A stretch of DNA of 63,309 nt from positions 1 to 63,309 of the forward strand of contig NZ_AUIV01000025.1 in NCBI RefSeq assembly GCF_000423885.1, given 5' to 3'. The number at the start of each line of letters is the position of its first letter. The stretch's first letter is position 1. A program made the position numbers and the translations under genes. Under the pieces are notes generated by a model. That model saw nothing but the letters and a program-made list of their open reading frames with translations. It did no database searches and was not told the DNA's origin. The DNA is from Thermomonas fusca DSM 15424 (GTDB lineage Bacteria; Pseudomonadota; Gammaproteobacteria; Xanthomonadales; Xanthomonadaceae). Shown in pieces: positions 16,619 to 24,983 of this stretch.

Positions 16619-17094
16619 GCCGCGCGCGCAACGGCTGGGTGTTGCCGGTCAGCCTGCTGCTGGCGCTGCTGCTGGGGCTGGTGCCGCTGCCCGGCGTATT
16701 GCAGGCGCTGCGGCCGTACTGGCTGGCGCTGGTGCTGGCCTACTGGCTGCTGGAAACCCCGGACCGGCTGGGCCTCGGCACCGCGTTCGCGCTGGGACTG
16801 CTGGCCGACATCGCCTTCGGCGGGCTGCTGGGCGAGCAGTCGCTGCGGCTGGTGGTGCTGGCCTTCATCCTCGAACGCTTCCGCGCGCGGCTGCGCTTCT
16901 TCCCGGTGTCGCAGCAGGCGCTGACCATCGGCGTGCTGCTGCTCAACGACCGCGTCATCAGCGCCGGCCTGCACGTGTTGACAGGCGTGCCGCAGCTGCC
17001 GTGGCTGTACTGGGCGGCGCCGCTGGTCGGCATGCTGCTGTGGCCGCCGCTGCACCTGCTGCTCGATTTCCTGCGCCTGCGCCGGCCCGGCTGA
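16615..17094 (+). CDS. mreD: Rod-shape determining protein MreD
   Basis: MreD is the small polytopic membrane protein of the elongasome. The 159 residues contain about five hydrophobic segments and the family feature LLADIAFGGLLGEQSL. Its ATG overlaps the mreC stop, and mrdA follows 3 bp later, so expression is coupled. No alternative identity is likely in this context. Confidence 0.92.
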   Translation: MSRARNGWVLPVSLLLALLLGLVPLPGVLQALRPYWLALVLAYWLLETPDRLGLGTAFALGLLADIAFGGLLGEQSLRLVVLAFILERFRARLRFFPVSQQALTIGVLLLNDRVISAGLHVLTGVPQLPWLYWAAPLVGMLLWPPLHLLLDFLRLRRPG

Positions 17095-17097
17095 GCG

Positions 17098-19050
17098 ATG
17101 ATCCGCCGCGCCCGCCAGATCAAGGACCACGCGAGCGAGGCCGCGCTGTTCCGGCGCCGCGCGCTGGCCGGTTTCCTGCTCGCGCTGGCCGGGTTGGGCG
17201 CGCTGGCGGGCTGGTATTTCCGCCTGCAGGTGCTGCGCCACGACGAGTTCGCCACCCGTTCCGAGGCCAACCGCCTGCGGCTGGTGCCGGTGGCACCGGC
17301 GCGCGGGCTGATCTACGACCGCAAGGGCCGCATCCTTGCCGAAAACGTGGCGGCGTGGCGGCTGGAGGCGGTGCCGGAACGCGCCGGCGACGCTGCCAAG
17401 CTGCTGGCAAGCCTGCAGGGCGTGGTCGCGCTTGATGACGAGCAGAAGGCGCAGTTCCTGCGTGACTACAAGGCTGCGCGGCCGTTCAAGCCGGTCACCA
17501 TCAAGCTGCGCGTGCCGGACGAGGAGGCGGCGCGGTTCGCGGTGGACCGCTGGCGCTTCCCCGGCGTGGAGCTGGTGCCCTACCTCGGCCGCGTCTATCC
17601 CTACGGCGACCTGTTCGCGCACGTGGTCGGCTACGTCAGCCGCATCGATGAAAAGGACCTGGCCGCACTGGGCGATGCCGGCGGCGCCTATAGCCACACT
17701 GGCAAGACCGGGCTGGAGCGCTATTACGAAGCGCAACTGCGCGGCCGGCCCGGCTTCCGGCGGCTGGAAACCAACGTCGCCGGGCGCACCGTGCGCGCGC
17801 TGGACACGCTGCCGGCGGTGCCCGGCACCGACCTGCGGCTGTCGATCGACGCCGAGCTGCAGCAGGCGATGGTGGATGCGTTCGGCCAGCTGGAAGGCTC
17901 GGCGGTGGCGATGGACCCGCGCAGCGGCGAGGTCCTGGCGATGGTCAGCCTGCCCTCGTTCGATGCCAACCTGTTCGTCAACGGGATCAGCCACGCCGAC
18001 TTCAAGGCGCTGAACGACAACCCGTCGCGCCCGCAGTTCAACCGGGTGGTGCTGGGCGGGGTAGCGCCCGGTTCCACGATCAAGCCGCTGACCGCGCTGG
18101 CCGGTCTCGACAGCGGCCTGCGCCAGCCCGGCGACAGGGTCCTGTCGACCGGCGTGTTCCGCCTGCCGGGCATGCGCGGCCGCGGCTGGCTGGATGGCGT
18201 GCACGGCTGGACCGACGCGCGAAAGTCGATCTACGAATCGGTCAACACCTACTACTACCAGCTGGCGCTGGACCTGGGCGTGCAGCGCTACGACGAGTAC
18301 ATGACGAAATACGGGTTCGGCCAGAAGACCGGCATCGACCTTGCCGGCGAGATCGAGGGCATCGTGCCGTCGCCGGCTTCGAAGATGAAATACGCCAAGC
18401 AGCGCTGGTATCCGGGCGACCTGGTCAACTCCTCCATCGGCCAGGGCCTGTGGAAGGTGTCGCCGCTGCAGCTGGTGCGCGGCGTTGCCGCGATCGCGGA
18501 TGGCGGCAATCTGCGCCGCCCGCACCTGGCCGTGGCGCAGCGCGCCGGTTTCGATGCGCCGTGGCAGCCGCTGCCGCAGTCGCCGCCGGCGCGCATCAGC
18601 GACCATCCCAGCAATGTGAAGGTGATTCAGGAAGGCATGGAGATGACCACCGGCGGTTCCGGCACCGCTGCGCGCGTGTTCCGCGGCGCGCCTTACCGTT
18701 CCGCCGGCAAGACCGGCACGGCGCAGGTGGTCAACCGCGGCGCGACCGCGGTCGATCCGCGCTCGCTGCCGCTGTGGAAGCGCCACCGCGCGCTGTACAT
18801 CGGCTATGCGCCGGCGGAGGCGCCGACCATCGCGGTGGCGGTGGCGGTGGAGGGCGGCGGGTTCGGCGCCGATACCGCGGCGCCGATCGTGCGCAAGGTC
18901 TTCGAGGCGTGGCTGCTCGGCAGGAAAGCTGCCCCGCCGGCATCGAAGGAAATGCCCGCGGCGAGCGCGAAGCCTGATTTTTCCGACGTGCGCGGCACCC
19001 CGGCCACTGCGGCCCCTGCGGCACCCGCACCCGTGCAGGTGGGTCGATGA
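17098..19050 (+). CDS. mrdA: Penicillin-binding protein 2 (elongation transpeptidase)
   Basis: PBP2 crosslinks new peptidoglycan along the cell side wall together with RodA. The 650-residue protein has one N-terminal membrane segment (about 22-40), the PBP dimerisation domain (RGLIYDRKGRILAEN), and the transpeptidase with nucleophile Ser326 in STIK, SVN at 381-383 and KTGTAQ near residue 540. Its C-terminus carries an Ala/Pro-rich tail of about 40 residues that E. coli PBP2 lacks. It overlaps rodA by 4 bases and starts 3 bases after mreD. Confidence 0.96.
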   Translation: MIRRARQIKDHASEAALFRRRALAGFLLALAGLGALAGWYFRLQVLRHDEFATRSEANRLRLVPVAPARGLIYDRKGRILAENVAAWRLEAVPERAGDAAKLLASLQGVVALDDEQKAQFLRDYKAARPFKPVTIKLRVPDEEAARFAVDRWRFPGVELVPYLGRVYPYGDLFAHVVGYVSRIDEKDLAALGDAGGAYSHTGKTGLERYYEAQLRGRPGFRRLETNVAGRTVRALDTLPAVPGTDLRLSIDAELQQAMVDAFGQLEGSAVAMDPRSGEVLAMVSLPSFDANLFVNGISHADFKALNDNPSRPQFNRVVLGGVAPGSTIKPLTALAGLDSGLRQPGDRVLSTGVFRLPGMRGRGWLDGVHGWTDARKSIYESVNTYYYQLALDLGVQRYDEYMTKYGFGQKTGIDLAGEIEGIVPSPASKMKYAKQRWYPGDLVNSSIGQGLWKVSPLQLVRGVAAIADGGNLRRPHLAVAQRAGFDAPWQPLPQSPPARISDHPSNVKVIQEGMEMTTGGSGTAARVFRGAPYRSAGKTGTAQVVNRGATAVDPRSLPLWKRHRALYIGYAPAEAPTIAVAVAVEGGGFGADTAAPIVRKVFEAWLLGRKAAPPASKEMPAASAKPDFSDVRGTPATAAPAAPAPVQVGR

Positions 19051-20174
19051 ACGTGCTGCTGCGGATGCTGCTGGAGCTGCTGCAGCGCTTCGCGCGCACG
19101 CTCGACCTGCCGCTGCTGGCGGGGCTGCTGGCGCTGATGGGCATGGGTCTGGCCACCCAGTACAGCGCCGGCAACGAATCCCTGCGCGGGGTGGCGATGC
19201 AGGGCGCGTTCTACTGCGTCGGCCTGGGCGCGCTGTGGGTGGCCTCGCGGGTGCCGGCGCACCTGCTCAAGCAGGCCACCCCGGCGATCTTCGTGGCCTC
19301 GCTGGTGCCGCTGGTGCTGGTGCTGTTCATCGGCAGCGGCAAATACGGCAACCACTGGATCAACCTCGGTTTCTTCAACTTCCAGCCGTCGGAGCTGGCC
19401 AAGCTGACCTTGCCGATGATGCTGGCCTGGCATTTCGACCGCCAGCGGCTGCCGCCGCGCTTTGGCGTGCTGCTGGCCGGGGTGGCGATCATCGCCCTGC
19501 CGGTGGGCCTGACCCTGCTCCAGCACGACCTTGGCACCGCCGCGCTGGTGCTGGCCGCCGGCGTGTTCGTGCTGTTCCTGGCCGGCACCTCGTGGTGGTG
19601 GTGGGGCATTGCCGGCGCGCTGGGTGGCACCGGCTTCGCGCTGGCGATGTTCGCGCCGATCGAATGGATGAGCTTCCTGCGGCCCTACCAGCAGGACCGC
19701 ATTCTTACTTTCCGCAATCCGGAAAACGACCCGATGGGTGCGGGCTGGAACATCCTGCAGTCGCAGATCGCCATTGGCGGCGGCGGCCTCACCGGCAAGG
19801 GCTGGGGCCAGGGCACCCAGTCGCACCTGAACTACCTGCCCGAGCACACCACCGACTTCGCGTTCTCGGTGCTGGCCGAGGATTTCGGCTGGATCGGGGT
19901 GGCGCTGGCGCTGGCGCTGTACCTGTTCGTGGTGACGCGCTGCCTGTGGATCGCCGCGGATTCGCGTGATGGCTACGCGCGGCTGCTGGCCGGCGCCATC
20001 GGGCTGTCGCTGTTCGTGTACGTGCTGGTCAACGGCGCGATGATTTCCGGGCTGCTGCCGGTGGTCGGCGTGCCGATGCCGCTGCTGAGCTACGGCGGTA
20101 CCTCGGCGGCCACCCTGCTGCTGGGTTTCGGGGTGGTGATGGCGCTGAAATCGCGGCGACAAGTCCACCGCTGA
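19047..20174 (+). CDS. mrdB: Peptidoglycan glycosyltransferase RodA
   Basis: RodA (SEDS family) polymerises lipid II into glycan strands in partnership with PBP2. The 375 residues contain about ten membrane helices. Conserved SEDS segments visible include FQPSELAKL, the NPENDPMGAGWN loop, LPEHTTDFAFSVLAEDFGW, which carries the catalytic Asp region, and the C-terminal PLLSYGGTS. The start overlaps the mrdA stop, and mltB follows after a 108-bp gap that could hold its own promoter. Confidence 0.95.
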   Translation: MNVLLRMLLELLQRFARTLDLPLLAGLLALMGMGLATQYSAGNESLRGVAMQGAFYCVGLGALWVASRVPAHLLKQATPAIFVASLVPLVLVLFIGSGKYGNHWINLGFFNFQPSELAKLTLPMMLAWHFDRQRLPPRFGVLLAGVAIIALPVGLTLLQHDLGTAALVLAAGVFVLFLAGTSWWWWGIAGALGGTGFALAMFAPIEWMSFLRPYQQDRILTFRNPENDPMGAGWNILQSQIAIGGGGLTGKGWGQGTQSHLNYLPEHTTDFAFSVLAEDFGWIGVALALALYLFVVTRCLWIAADSRDGYARLLAGAIGLSLFVYVLVNGAMISGLLPVVGVPMPLLSYGGTSAATLLLGFGVVMALKSRRQVHR

Positions 20175-20282
20175 GGCGCGTTGCAGCTGCGTTTGCGGTG
20201 GCAGGAGCCACGCGGTTTTGCGCCGGTAAACCTGAATGCGATGTTCCGATTTCGCCGGGAGCGCGTGCTACCCTCCGCGCCG

Positions 20283-21392
20283 ATGATCCGACGCATCCTG
20301 CCCAGCCTCGCCGTGCTCGCGCTCGCCGCCTGCGCGGGAACGCCACAGAAGCCGACGCCAGCACTGGTGCCGGAACCCCTGCCACCCCCCGCGGCACCGG
20401 CGCCGGCCGAAGCGCCGCGCGACATCAGTGCCGCCCGCGCCGAATTCGTGCGCAGCACCGCGCAGCGATTCGCCATCCCGGCTGCCGACATCGAAGCGGT
20501 GCTGGCGCGCGCGCAGATCCGCGACGCCATCGTCAAGGCGATGTCGCGTCCTGCCGAAGCCAAGCCGTGGCGCGACTACCGGCCGATCTTCATCCAGCCG
20601 GCACGGATCGACGGCGGCCGCGCCTTCCTCGAAGCCAACCGCGCTGCCCTGCAGCGCGCCGAGGACCGCTATGGCGTGCCGAAGGAAATCGTGACCGCGA
20701 TCATCGGCGTGGAAACCAGCTACGGCGGCAACAAGGGCAGCTGGCCGGTGGTCGATGCGCTGTACACGCTGGCGTTCGCCTATCCGCGCAGCGGCGATCC
20801 GGCGCGGGTCGCCTACGAGGACAAGCGCGAGGCGTTCTTCCGCGACGAGCTGGCGCAGCTGTTCGCGCTGGGCAAGGAGGAAGCGCTGGACATCACCACC
20901 CTCAAGGGCAGCTATGCCGGGGCGATGGGCTGGGGGCAGTTCATGCCGTCCAGCTATCGCCAGTACGCCGTGGATGGCGATGGTGACGGCCGCCGCAACC
21001 TGTTCGACAACCTCGACGACGTGATCGCATCGGTGGCCAACTACTTCGCCCAGAAAGGCAAGTGGCAGCGCGGCGGCCCGGTGATGGAGCGGGCGGTGCG
21101 CGCCGCCGCCGCACAGGACTTCGCCAATCCCGGCAACGCGGTCACCCTGGACCAGCATGTGGGCGGCCTGGCGGCGCTGGGCTATCGCGCCGCCGATCCG
21201 GTCGCGGTGCTGCACATGGACGGCGGCCAGCCGGTCACCCTGATCACCCTCGAGGGTATGGCCGGTCCGGAGTACTGGATCGTCTACAACAACTTCAAGG
21301 CGATCACCACTTACAACATCTCGCGGCTGTACGCGACCGCGGTGTACCAGCTCGCCGAGGCCATCGCCGGGCGCGGGGCGGACGGGGCATGA
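20283..21392 (+). CDS. mltB: Lytic murein transglycosylase B
   Basis: MltB cleaves the glycan strand between MurNAc and GlcNAc, forming 1,6-anhydro ends. The 369-residue lipoprotein has a signal ending at Cys17 (LALAAC), a Pro/Ala linker, and the SLT2 domain with catalytic Glu144 in IIGVETSYGG and the MGWGQFMPSSYRQYAVDGDGDG segment. ATG at 20283 was selected as the start of the lipoprotein signal; TACCCT ends 8 bases upstream, so the transcript may be almost leaderless. It overlaps rlpA by 4 bases (ATGA). Confidence 0.94.
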   Translation: MIRRILPSLAVLALAACAGTPQKPTPALVPEPLPPPAAPAPAEAPRDISAARAEFVRSTAQRFAIPAADIEAVLARAQIRDAIVKAMSRPAEAKPWRDYRPIFIQPARIDGGRAFLEANRAALQRAEDRYGVPKEIVTAIIGVETSYGGNKGSWPVVDALYTLAFAYPRSGDPARVAYEDKREAFFRDELAQLFALGKEEALDITTLKGSYAGAMGWGQFMPSSYRQYAVDGDGDGRRNLFDNLDDVIASVANYFAQKGKWQRGGPVMERAVRAAAAQDFANPGNAVTLDQHVGGLAALGYRAADPVAVLHMDGGQPVTLITLEGMAGPEYWIVYNNFKAITTYNISRLYATAVYQLAEAIAGRGADGA

Positions 21393-22594
21393 GCACGCCG
21401 ATGCGCCTGCTGGCCGCGATGCTGCCGCTGGTGCTGGCGGCCTGCGCGACCACCGGCGGCGCGCCGCGCGCTGCAGCGCCGGACGCCAGCACGCGCAAGC
21501 CGGTCGATGCCACTCCCGCGGAAGGCATCGCGCCTACCCCGCGTCGGGTGTCGCCGTATGCGCCGGCGCAGGAAGACCTGTCCAAGCGCGGCGACTACGT
21601 GGCCGGTGGGCTGTTCCGCCCCGGCGTGGCCGACACCGTGCCCGACGAGATTCCCGATGTCGACCTGATTCCGGAACCGGAAGTGCGCGACGAACCGCGC
21701 GCGCGCTCCGGCAACCGCGACTACGCGGTGCTCGGGCAGAAGTACCGGGTGCTGGACGACCACGAGGGCTACAACGAGGAAGGCGGCGCTTCCTACTACG
21801 GCAAGAAGTTCCACGGCCGCCGCACCTCCAGCGGCGAGGTGTACGACATGTACGCCTTCAGCGCCGCCCACAAGAGCCTGCCGCTGCCCAGCTTCGCCCG
21901 CGTCACCAACCTCGACAACGGCAAGTCGGTGGTGGTGCGGGTCAACGACCGCGGACCGTTCCACAAGGGCCGCATCATCGACCTCAGCTACGCCGCCGCG
22001 GTCAAGCTGGGCTACCGCGAGCGCGGCACCGCGCGGGTGCGGGTGGAGGCGCTGTCCGCGGATGGCGTCGCCGTCGCGTCCGCGGCGCCTGTCGCCGCGG
22101 CCACCGCGATGGACAAGCTGGTGCAGGCGCTGCCCGAGCAGAAGCCGGTTGCCGACACCGGCAACCGCTTCGACATGCACCAGGACGGCCGCACCATGGG
22201 CGCCGACGAATTCGATGCGTGGATGCGCGCCCGCCAGATCCGCGTGGCCACCGGCAAGCCGACGCCGGTCGCCGCGAATGCCGCGCCGGCGCCGGCCGTG
22301 GTCGCGCCGGTGGCGGTTGCCGCCGCGCCGGTCACCACGGCGGCGGCCAGCTCGCCGGCCGCCGCAGGCATCACCCTGCAGGTCGCCAGCTTCAGCAACC
22401 AGCGCAACGCCGAGCAGGCGCTGTCGCTGCTGCGCGGCGCGGCAATCGCGCAGGCCCAGCTGCAGGACGCCGACATCAACGGCAGGAAGGTCTGGCGGCT
22501 GCGGATCGGCCCGGTCAGCGAAGCGGCGACCCCGGAACTTGCGGCGCGCATCGTCGGTCTGGGTTTCGGACAGCCGCAGCGCATCCGCAACTGA
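21389..22594 (+). CDS. rlpA: Septal ring lytic transglycosylase RlpA-like lipoprotein with SPOR domain
   Basis: RlpA proteins bind peptidoglycan stripped of stem peptides at the septum, and in some species cut it. The 401-residue protein has a lipoprotein signal (LPLVLAACAT), a linker, a double-psi beta-barrel domain (EGGASYYGKKFHGRRTSSGEVYD through VRVNDRGPFHKGRIIDLS, about 130-215), an Ala-rich spacer and a C-terminal SPOR domain (TLQVASFSNQRNAEQAL onward, about 328-401). It is translationally coupled to mltB, which fits joint work on septal or lateral glycan strands. Confidence 0.92.
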   Translation: MSTPMRLLAAMLPLVLAACATTGGAPRAAAPDASTRKPVDATPAEGIAPTPRRVSPYAPAQEDLSKRGDYVAGGLFRPGVADTVPDEIPDVDLIPEPEVRDEPRARSGNRDYAVLGQKYRVLDDHEGYNEEGGASYYGKKFHGRRTSSGEVYDMYAFSAAHKSLPLPSFARVTNLDNGKSVVVRVNDRGPFHKGRIIDLSYAAAVKLGYRERGTARVRVEALSADGVAVASAAPVAAATAMDKLVQALPEQKPVADTGNRFDMHQDGRTMGADEFDAWMRARQIRVATGKPTPVAANAAPAPAVVAPVAVAAAPVTTAAASSPAAAGITLQVASFSNQRNAEQALSLLRGAAIAQAQLQDADINGRKVWRLRIGPVSEAATPELAARIVGLGFGQPQRIRN

Positions 22595-22651
22595 CGGCTG
22601 CCGCGCGCAGACGCGGCCTCCGCCACGGGCGGGCATCCAGCCTGTTGTCGC

Positions 22652-22693
22652 TAGAATGACCGCCTGCATGTTTTTGCGTCGCGCCTGCGCGAC
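22652..22693 (+). promoter_or_regulatory. Likely -10 box and leader hairpin of dacA
   Basis: TAGAAT (22652-22657) is a near-consensus -10 box with a poor -35. About 20 bases later GTCGCGC and GCGCGAC (22678-22693) form a 7-bp hairpin directly before the AGGAG ribosome binding site of dacA (22698-22702). The hairpin could affect translation, which is inference only. Confidence 0.4.
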
Positions 22694-22711
22694 CTCCAGG
22701 AGTATTGATCG

Positions 22712-23914
22712 ATGCGTTCCATGTTTTCTGTCGTCCTCGTTTCCGCTGCACTGGCCGCCGGTTCCGGCCTCGCCATCGCCCAGACACCGGCGCCTGCCCG
22801 CCCGGCTGCGCTGAGCGACAACCTGCCGGTTCCGGACGCGCCCGCGCCCAAGGTCAGCAAGGCCTGGCTGGTGATGGACTTCGCCACCGGCCAGGTGCTG
22901 GCCGGCGAGAACGTGGATACGCCGGTCGAGCCGGCCAGCATCACCAAGGTGATGACCAGCTACGTGATCGCCGCGGAAATGGCCGCCGGCAAGGTCAAGG
23001 CCAGCGACCCGGTGATGATGAGCGAGAACGCCTGGCGCAGCGGCGGCGCCGGCACCGACGGCAGCTACAGCGGCTTCGAGGTCAACAAGACCGCGCCGCT
23101 GGAGCAGATGGAAAAGGGCATGGTGGTGCAATCCGGCAACGACGCCGCGATCGCGCTGGCCGAACACGTCGCCGGCAGCGAACAGGCATTCGCCCAGCTG
23201 ATGAATGCCTATGCGAAGAAGATCGGGATGAAGGCATCCCACTTCGTCAACCCGCACGGGCTGACCGCCGAGGGCCACATCACCACCGCGCACGACCTGG
23301 CCCTGCTCGGCCGCGCGCTGATCCGCGATTTTCCCGAGGCCTATTCGTACAACAAGATCAAGGAATTCACGGTCGGCCCGATCACCCAGCCCAACCGCAA
23401 CCTGCTGCTGTGGCGCGATGCGTCGGTGGATGGCATCAAGACCGGCCATACCTCCAGCGCCGGCTATTGCCTGATGGCCTCGGCCAAGCGCGGCGACCAG
23501 CGCCTGATCACGGTGGTGATGGGCGATACCAGCGAGAACCAGCGCGCGGTGGATTCGCAGGCGCTGCTCAACTGGGGCTTCCGCTTCCACGAAACCCACC
23601 GCCTGTACGAAGCCGGCAAGGCGCTGGCCTCGCCGAAGGTGTGGAAGGGCGAGGAAAACGTGGTGCAGGTGGGCGTGGCGCAACCGCTGCTGGTCACCAC
23701 CGCGCGCGGCAAGTACGACCACCTGAAGGCAACCATGGACCTGCCGAAATCGCTGGTGGCGCCGATCGCCAAGGGCCAGAAGATCGGCACGGTGAAGGTG
23801 GCCTTGGACGGCAAGCTGGTGGCGCAGGCGCCGCTGGTGGCGGTGAGCGCGGTGGAAGAGGGCGGCTTCTTCAAGCGCCTGTGGCACGAGCTGCTGATGT
23901 GGTGGCAGAGCTGA
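22712..23914 (+). CDS. dacA: D-alanyl-D-alanine carboxypeptidase (PBP5/6 family)
   Basis: This enzyme trims the terminal D-Ala from pentapeptide stems. The 400-residue protein has a cleavable signal (MFSVVLVSAALAAGSGLAIAQ), then the active-site motifs SITK (Ser76), SGN (141-143) and KTG (243-245). The PBP5-type C-terminal beta domain ends in an amphipathic membrane anchor (FFKRLWHELLMWWQS). It lies in the conserved order rlpA-dacA-ybeD-lipB-lipA. The symbol dacA or dacC cannot be separated by sequence reading. Confidence 0.95.
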   Translation: MRSMFSVVLVSAALAAGSGLAIAQTPAPARPAALSDNLPVPDAPAPKVSKAWLVMDFATGQVLAGENVDTPVEPASITKVMTSYVIAAEMAAGKVKASDPVMMSENAWRSGGAGTDGSYSGFEVNKTAPLEQMEKGMVVQSGNDAAIALAEHVAGSEQAFAQLMNAYAKKIGMKASHFVNPHGLTAEGHITTAHDLALLGRALIRDFPEAYSYNKIKEFTVGPITQPNRNLLLWRDASVDGIKTGHTSSAGYCLMASAKRGDQRLITVVMGDTSENQRAVDSQALLNWGFRFHETHRLYEAGKALASPKVWKGEENVVQVGVAQPLLVTTARGKYDHLKATMDLPKSLVAPIAKGQKIGTVKVALDGKLVAQAPLVAVSAVEEGGFFKRLWHELLMWWQS

Positions 23915-23934
23915 GCCACCGCGCGAATACAGGG

Positions 23935-23963
23935 TTGGGGAAGCCGCGGCGCGTCCCCATAAT
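23935..23963 (+). promoter_or_regulatory. Promoter of ybeD, likely giving a leaderless transcript
   Basis: TTGGGG (23935-23940) and CATAAT (23958-23963) are 17 bp apart. Only six bases separate the -10 box from the ATG at 23970, so the first transcribed base would be at or next to the A of the start codon. No ribosome binding site is visible. Confidence 0.5.
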
Positions 23964-23969
23964 GGGCCG

Positions 23970-24251
23970 ATGAACACGATCCATTCCGACAATCCCGAGC
24001 ACGGCTTCCAGTTTCCCGGCACCTTCGAGCTGTCGGCGATGGGCCCGGCCGACAAGCAGCTGGAATCCGAGCTGCCGCAGCATCTGCTGGCCGCCGGCAT
24101 CGACGTGCTGCACGAAGACGTGACCTGGCGGCATTCGGCAAGCGGCAAGTACGTGTCGGTGCGGATTTCCTTCCGCGCCCGCTCGCGCGAGGAATACGAC
24201 CGCGCCCACGCCGCCCTGCGCGACCATCCGGAAGTGAAGTGGACGCTGTGA
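23970..24251 (+). CDS. ybeD: YbeD / DUF493 family protein
   Basis: The 93-residue protein belongs to the small DUF493 (YbeD) family, which has an ACT-like ferredoxin fold and almost always lies between the carboxypeptidase gene and lipB. Key segments are FPGTFELSAMG and GKYVSVRISFRARSREEYD. Its function is not established; a regulatory role linked to lipoate metabolism has been suggested from its context. Its stop overlaps the lipB GTG start by 4 bases. Confidence 0.9.
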   Translation: MNTIHSDNPEHGFQFPGTFELSAMGPADKQLESELPQHLLAAGIDVLHEDVTWRHSASGKYVSVRISFRARSREEYDRAHAALRDHPEVKWTL

Positions 24252-24946
24252 GTCCCGCCGCCCCGCTCCCCGCCTGCGCGGGGACTGGGTCGAAGCTGGA
24301 GCAGCGCCACGCCATCGTCCACGACCTCGGTCGCCAGCCTTACGAGCCGGTCTGGCGCGCCATGCAGGCGTTCACCGACGTGCGTACCGATGACAGCGCC
24401 GACGAGCTGTGGCTGGTCGAGCACGAGCCGGTGTTCACCCTCGGCCAGGCCGGCAAGCCGGAGCACGTGCTGGTGCCGGGCGACATCCCGGTCATCCACG
24501 TCGACCGCGGCGGCCAGGTGACCTATCACGGGCCCGGCCAGCTGGTGGCCTATCCGCTGCTGGACCTGAAGCGGCTGAAGATCGGCGTGCGCGATTACGT
24601 GTGCAGGATCGAGCAGGCAATCATCGACACCCTCGACGAATGGAACATCGGCGCCGCCCGCAAGGACGGCGCGCCCGGCGTGTACGTCAACGGCGCCAAG
24701 ATCGCCTCGCTGGGCATCCGCGTGCGCCGCGGCTGCACCTTCCACGGGCTGGCCTTCAATATTGCCGGTGAGAGCACCGCCGCGTTCGCGCGGATCAACC
24801 CCTGCGGCTACGCCGGCCTGCAGGTGGTGGCGCTGTCCGACCTCGGCGGGCCGCCGTCGCTGGACGCGGTCAAACCGGTGCTGCTGGAGCAGCTGGGCCG
24901 GCAGTTCGGGCTGGCATGGCGACACGAGGCGCCGCCGCCGGCCTGA
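24248..24946 (+). CDS. lipB: Octanoyl-[acyl carrier protein]:protein octanoyltransferase
   Basis: LipB moves octanoate from acyl carrier protein to lipoyl domains, the first step of lipoate assembly. With GTG at 24248 the protein has 232 residues. RGGQVTYHGPGQLVAYPLLDL (begins near 87), catalytic Lys151 (NGAKIASLG) and nucleophile Cys186 (NPCGY) are all present. GTG at 24248 is preferred over GTG at 24239 because it makes the GTGA overlap with ybeD. The first 12 or so codons lie in a small palindromic repeat, so the true N-terminus of the fold begins near residue 16. Confidence 0.93.
   Translation: MSPAAPLPACAGTGSKLEQRHAIVHDLGRQPYEPVWRAMQAFTDVRTDDSADELWLVEHEPVFTLGQAGKPEHVLVPGDIPVIHVDRGGQVTYHGPGQLVAYPLLDLKRLKIGVRDYVCRIEQAIIDTLDEWNIGAARKDGAPGVYVNGAKIASLGIRVRRGCTFHGLAFNIAGESTAAFARINPCGYAGLQVVALSDLGGPPSLDAVKPVLLEQLGRQFGLAWRHEAPPPA
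24267..24284. repeat. Small palindromic repeat in the lipB N-terminal codons
   Basis: TCCCCGC and GCGGGGA flank the loop CTGC. Loop and stem outline match the element at 16567-16592 in mreC. It lies 20-37 bases after the lipB GTG, so it would form an mRNA hairpin near the translation start and adds non-conserved residues to LipB. Confidence 0.5.
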
Positions 24947-24948
24947 AC

Positions 24949-24977
24949 CTGACCGCCGGCGCGATGTGCGCGATAAT
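24949..24977 (+). promoter_or_regulatory. Promoter of lipA, likely leaderless
   Basis: CTGACC (24949-24954) and GATAAT (24972-24977) are 17 bp apart. The ATG of lipA begins six bases after the -10 box and no ribosome binding site precedes it. The arrangement is the same as at ybeD. Confidence 0.5.
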
Positions 24978-24983
24978 TGCGCC

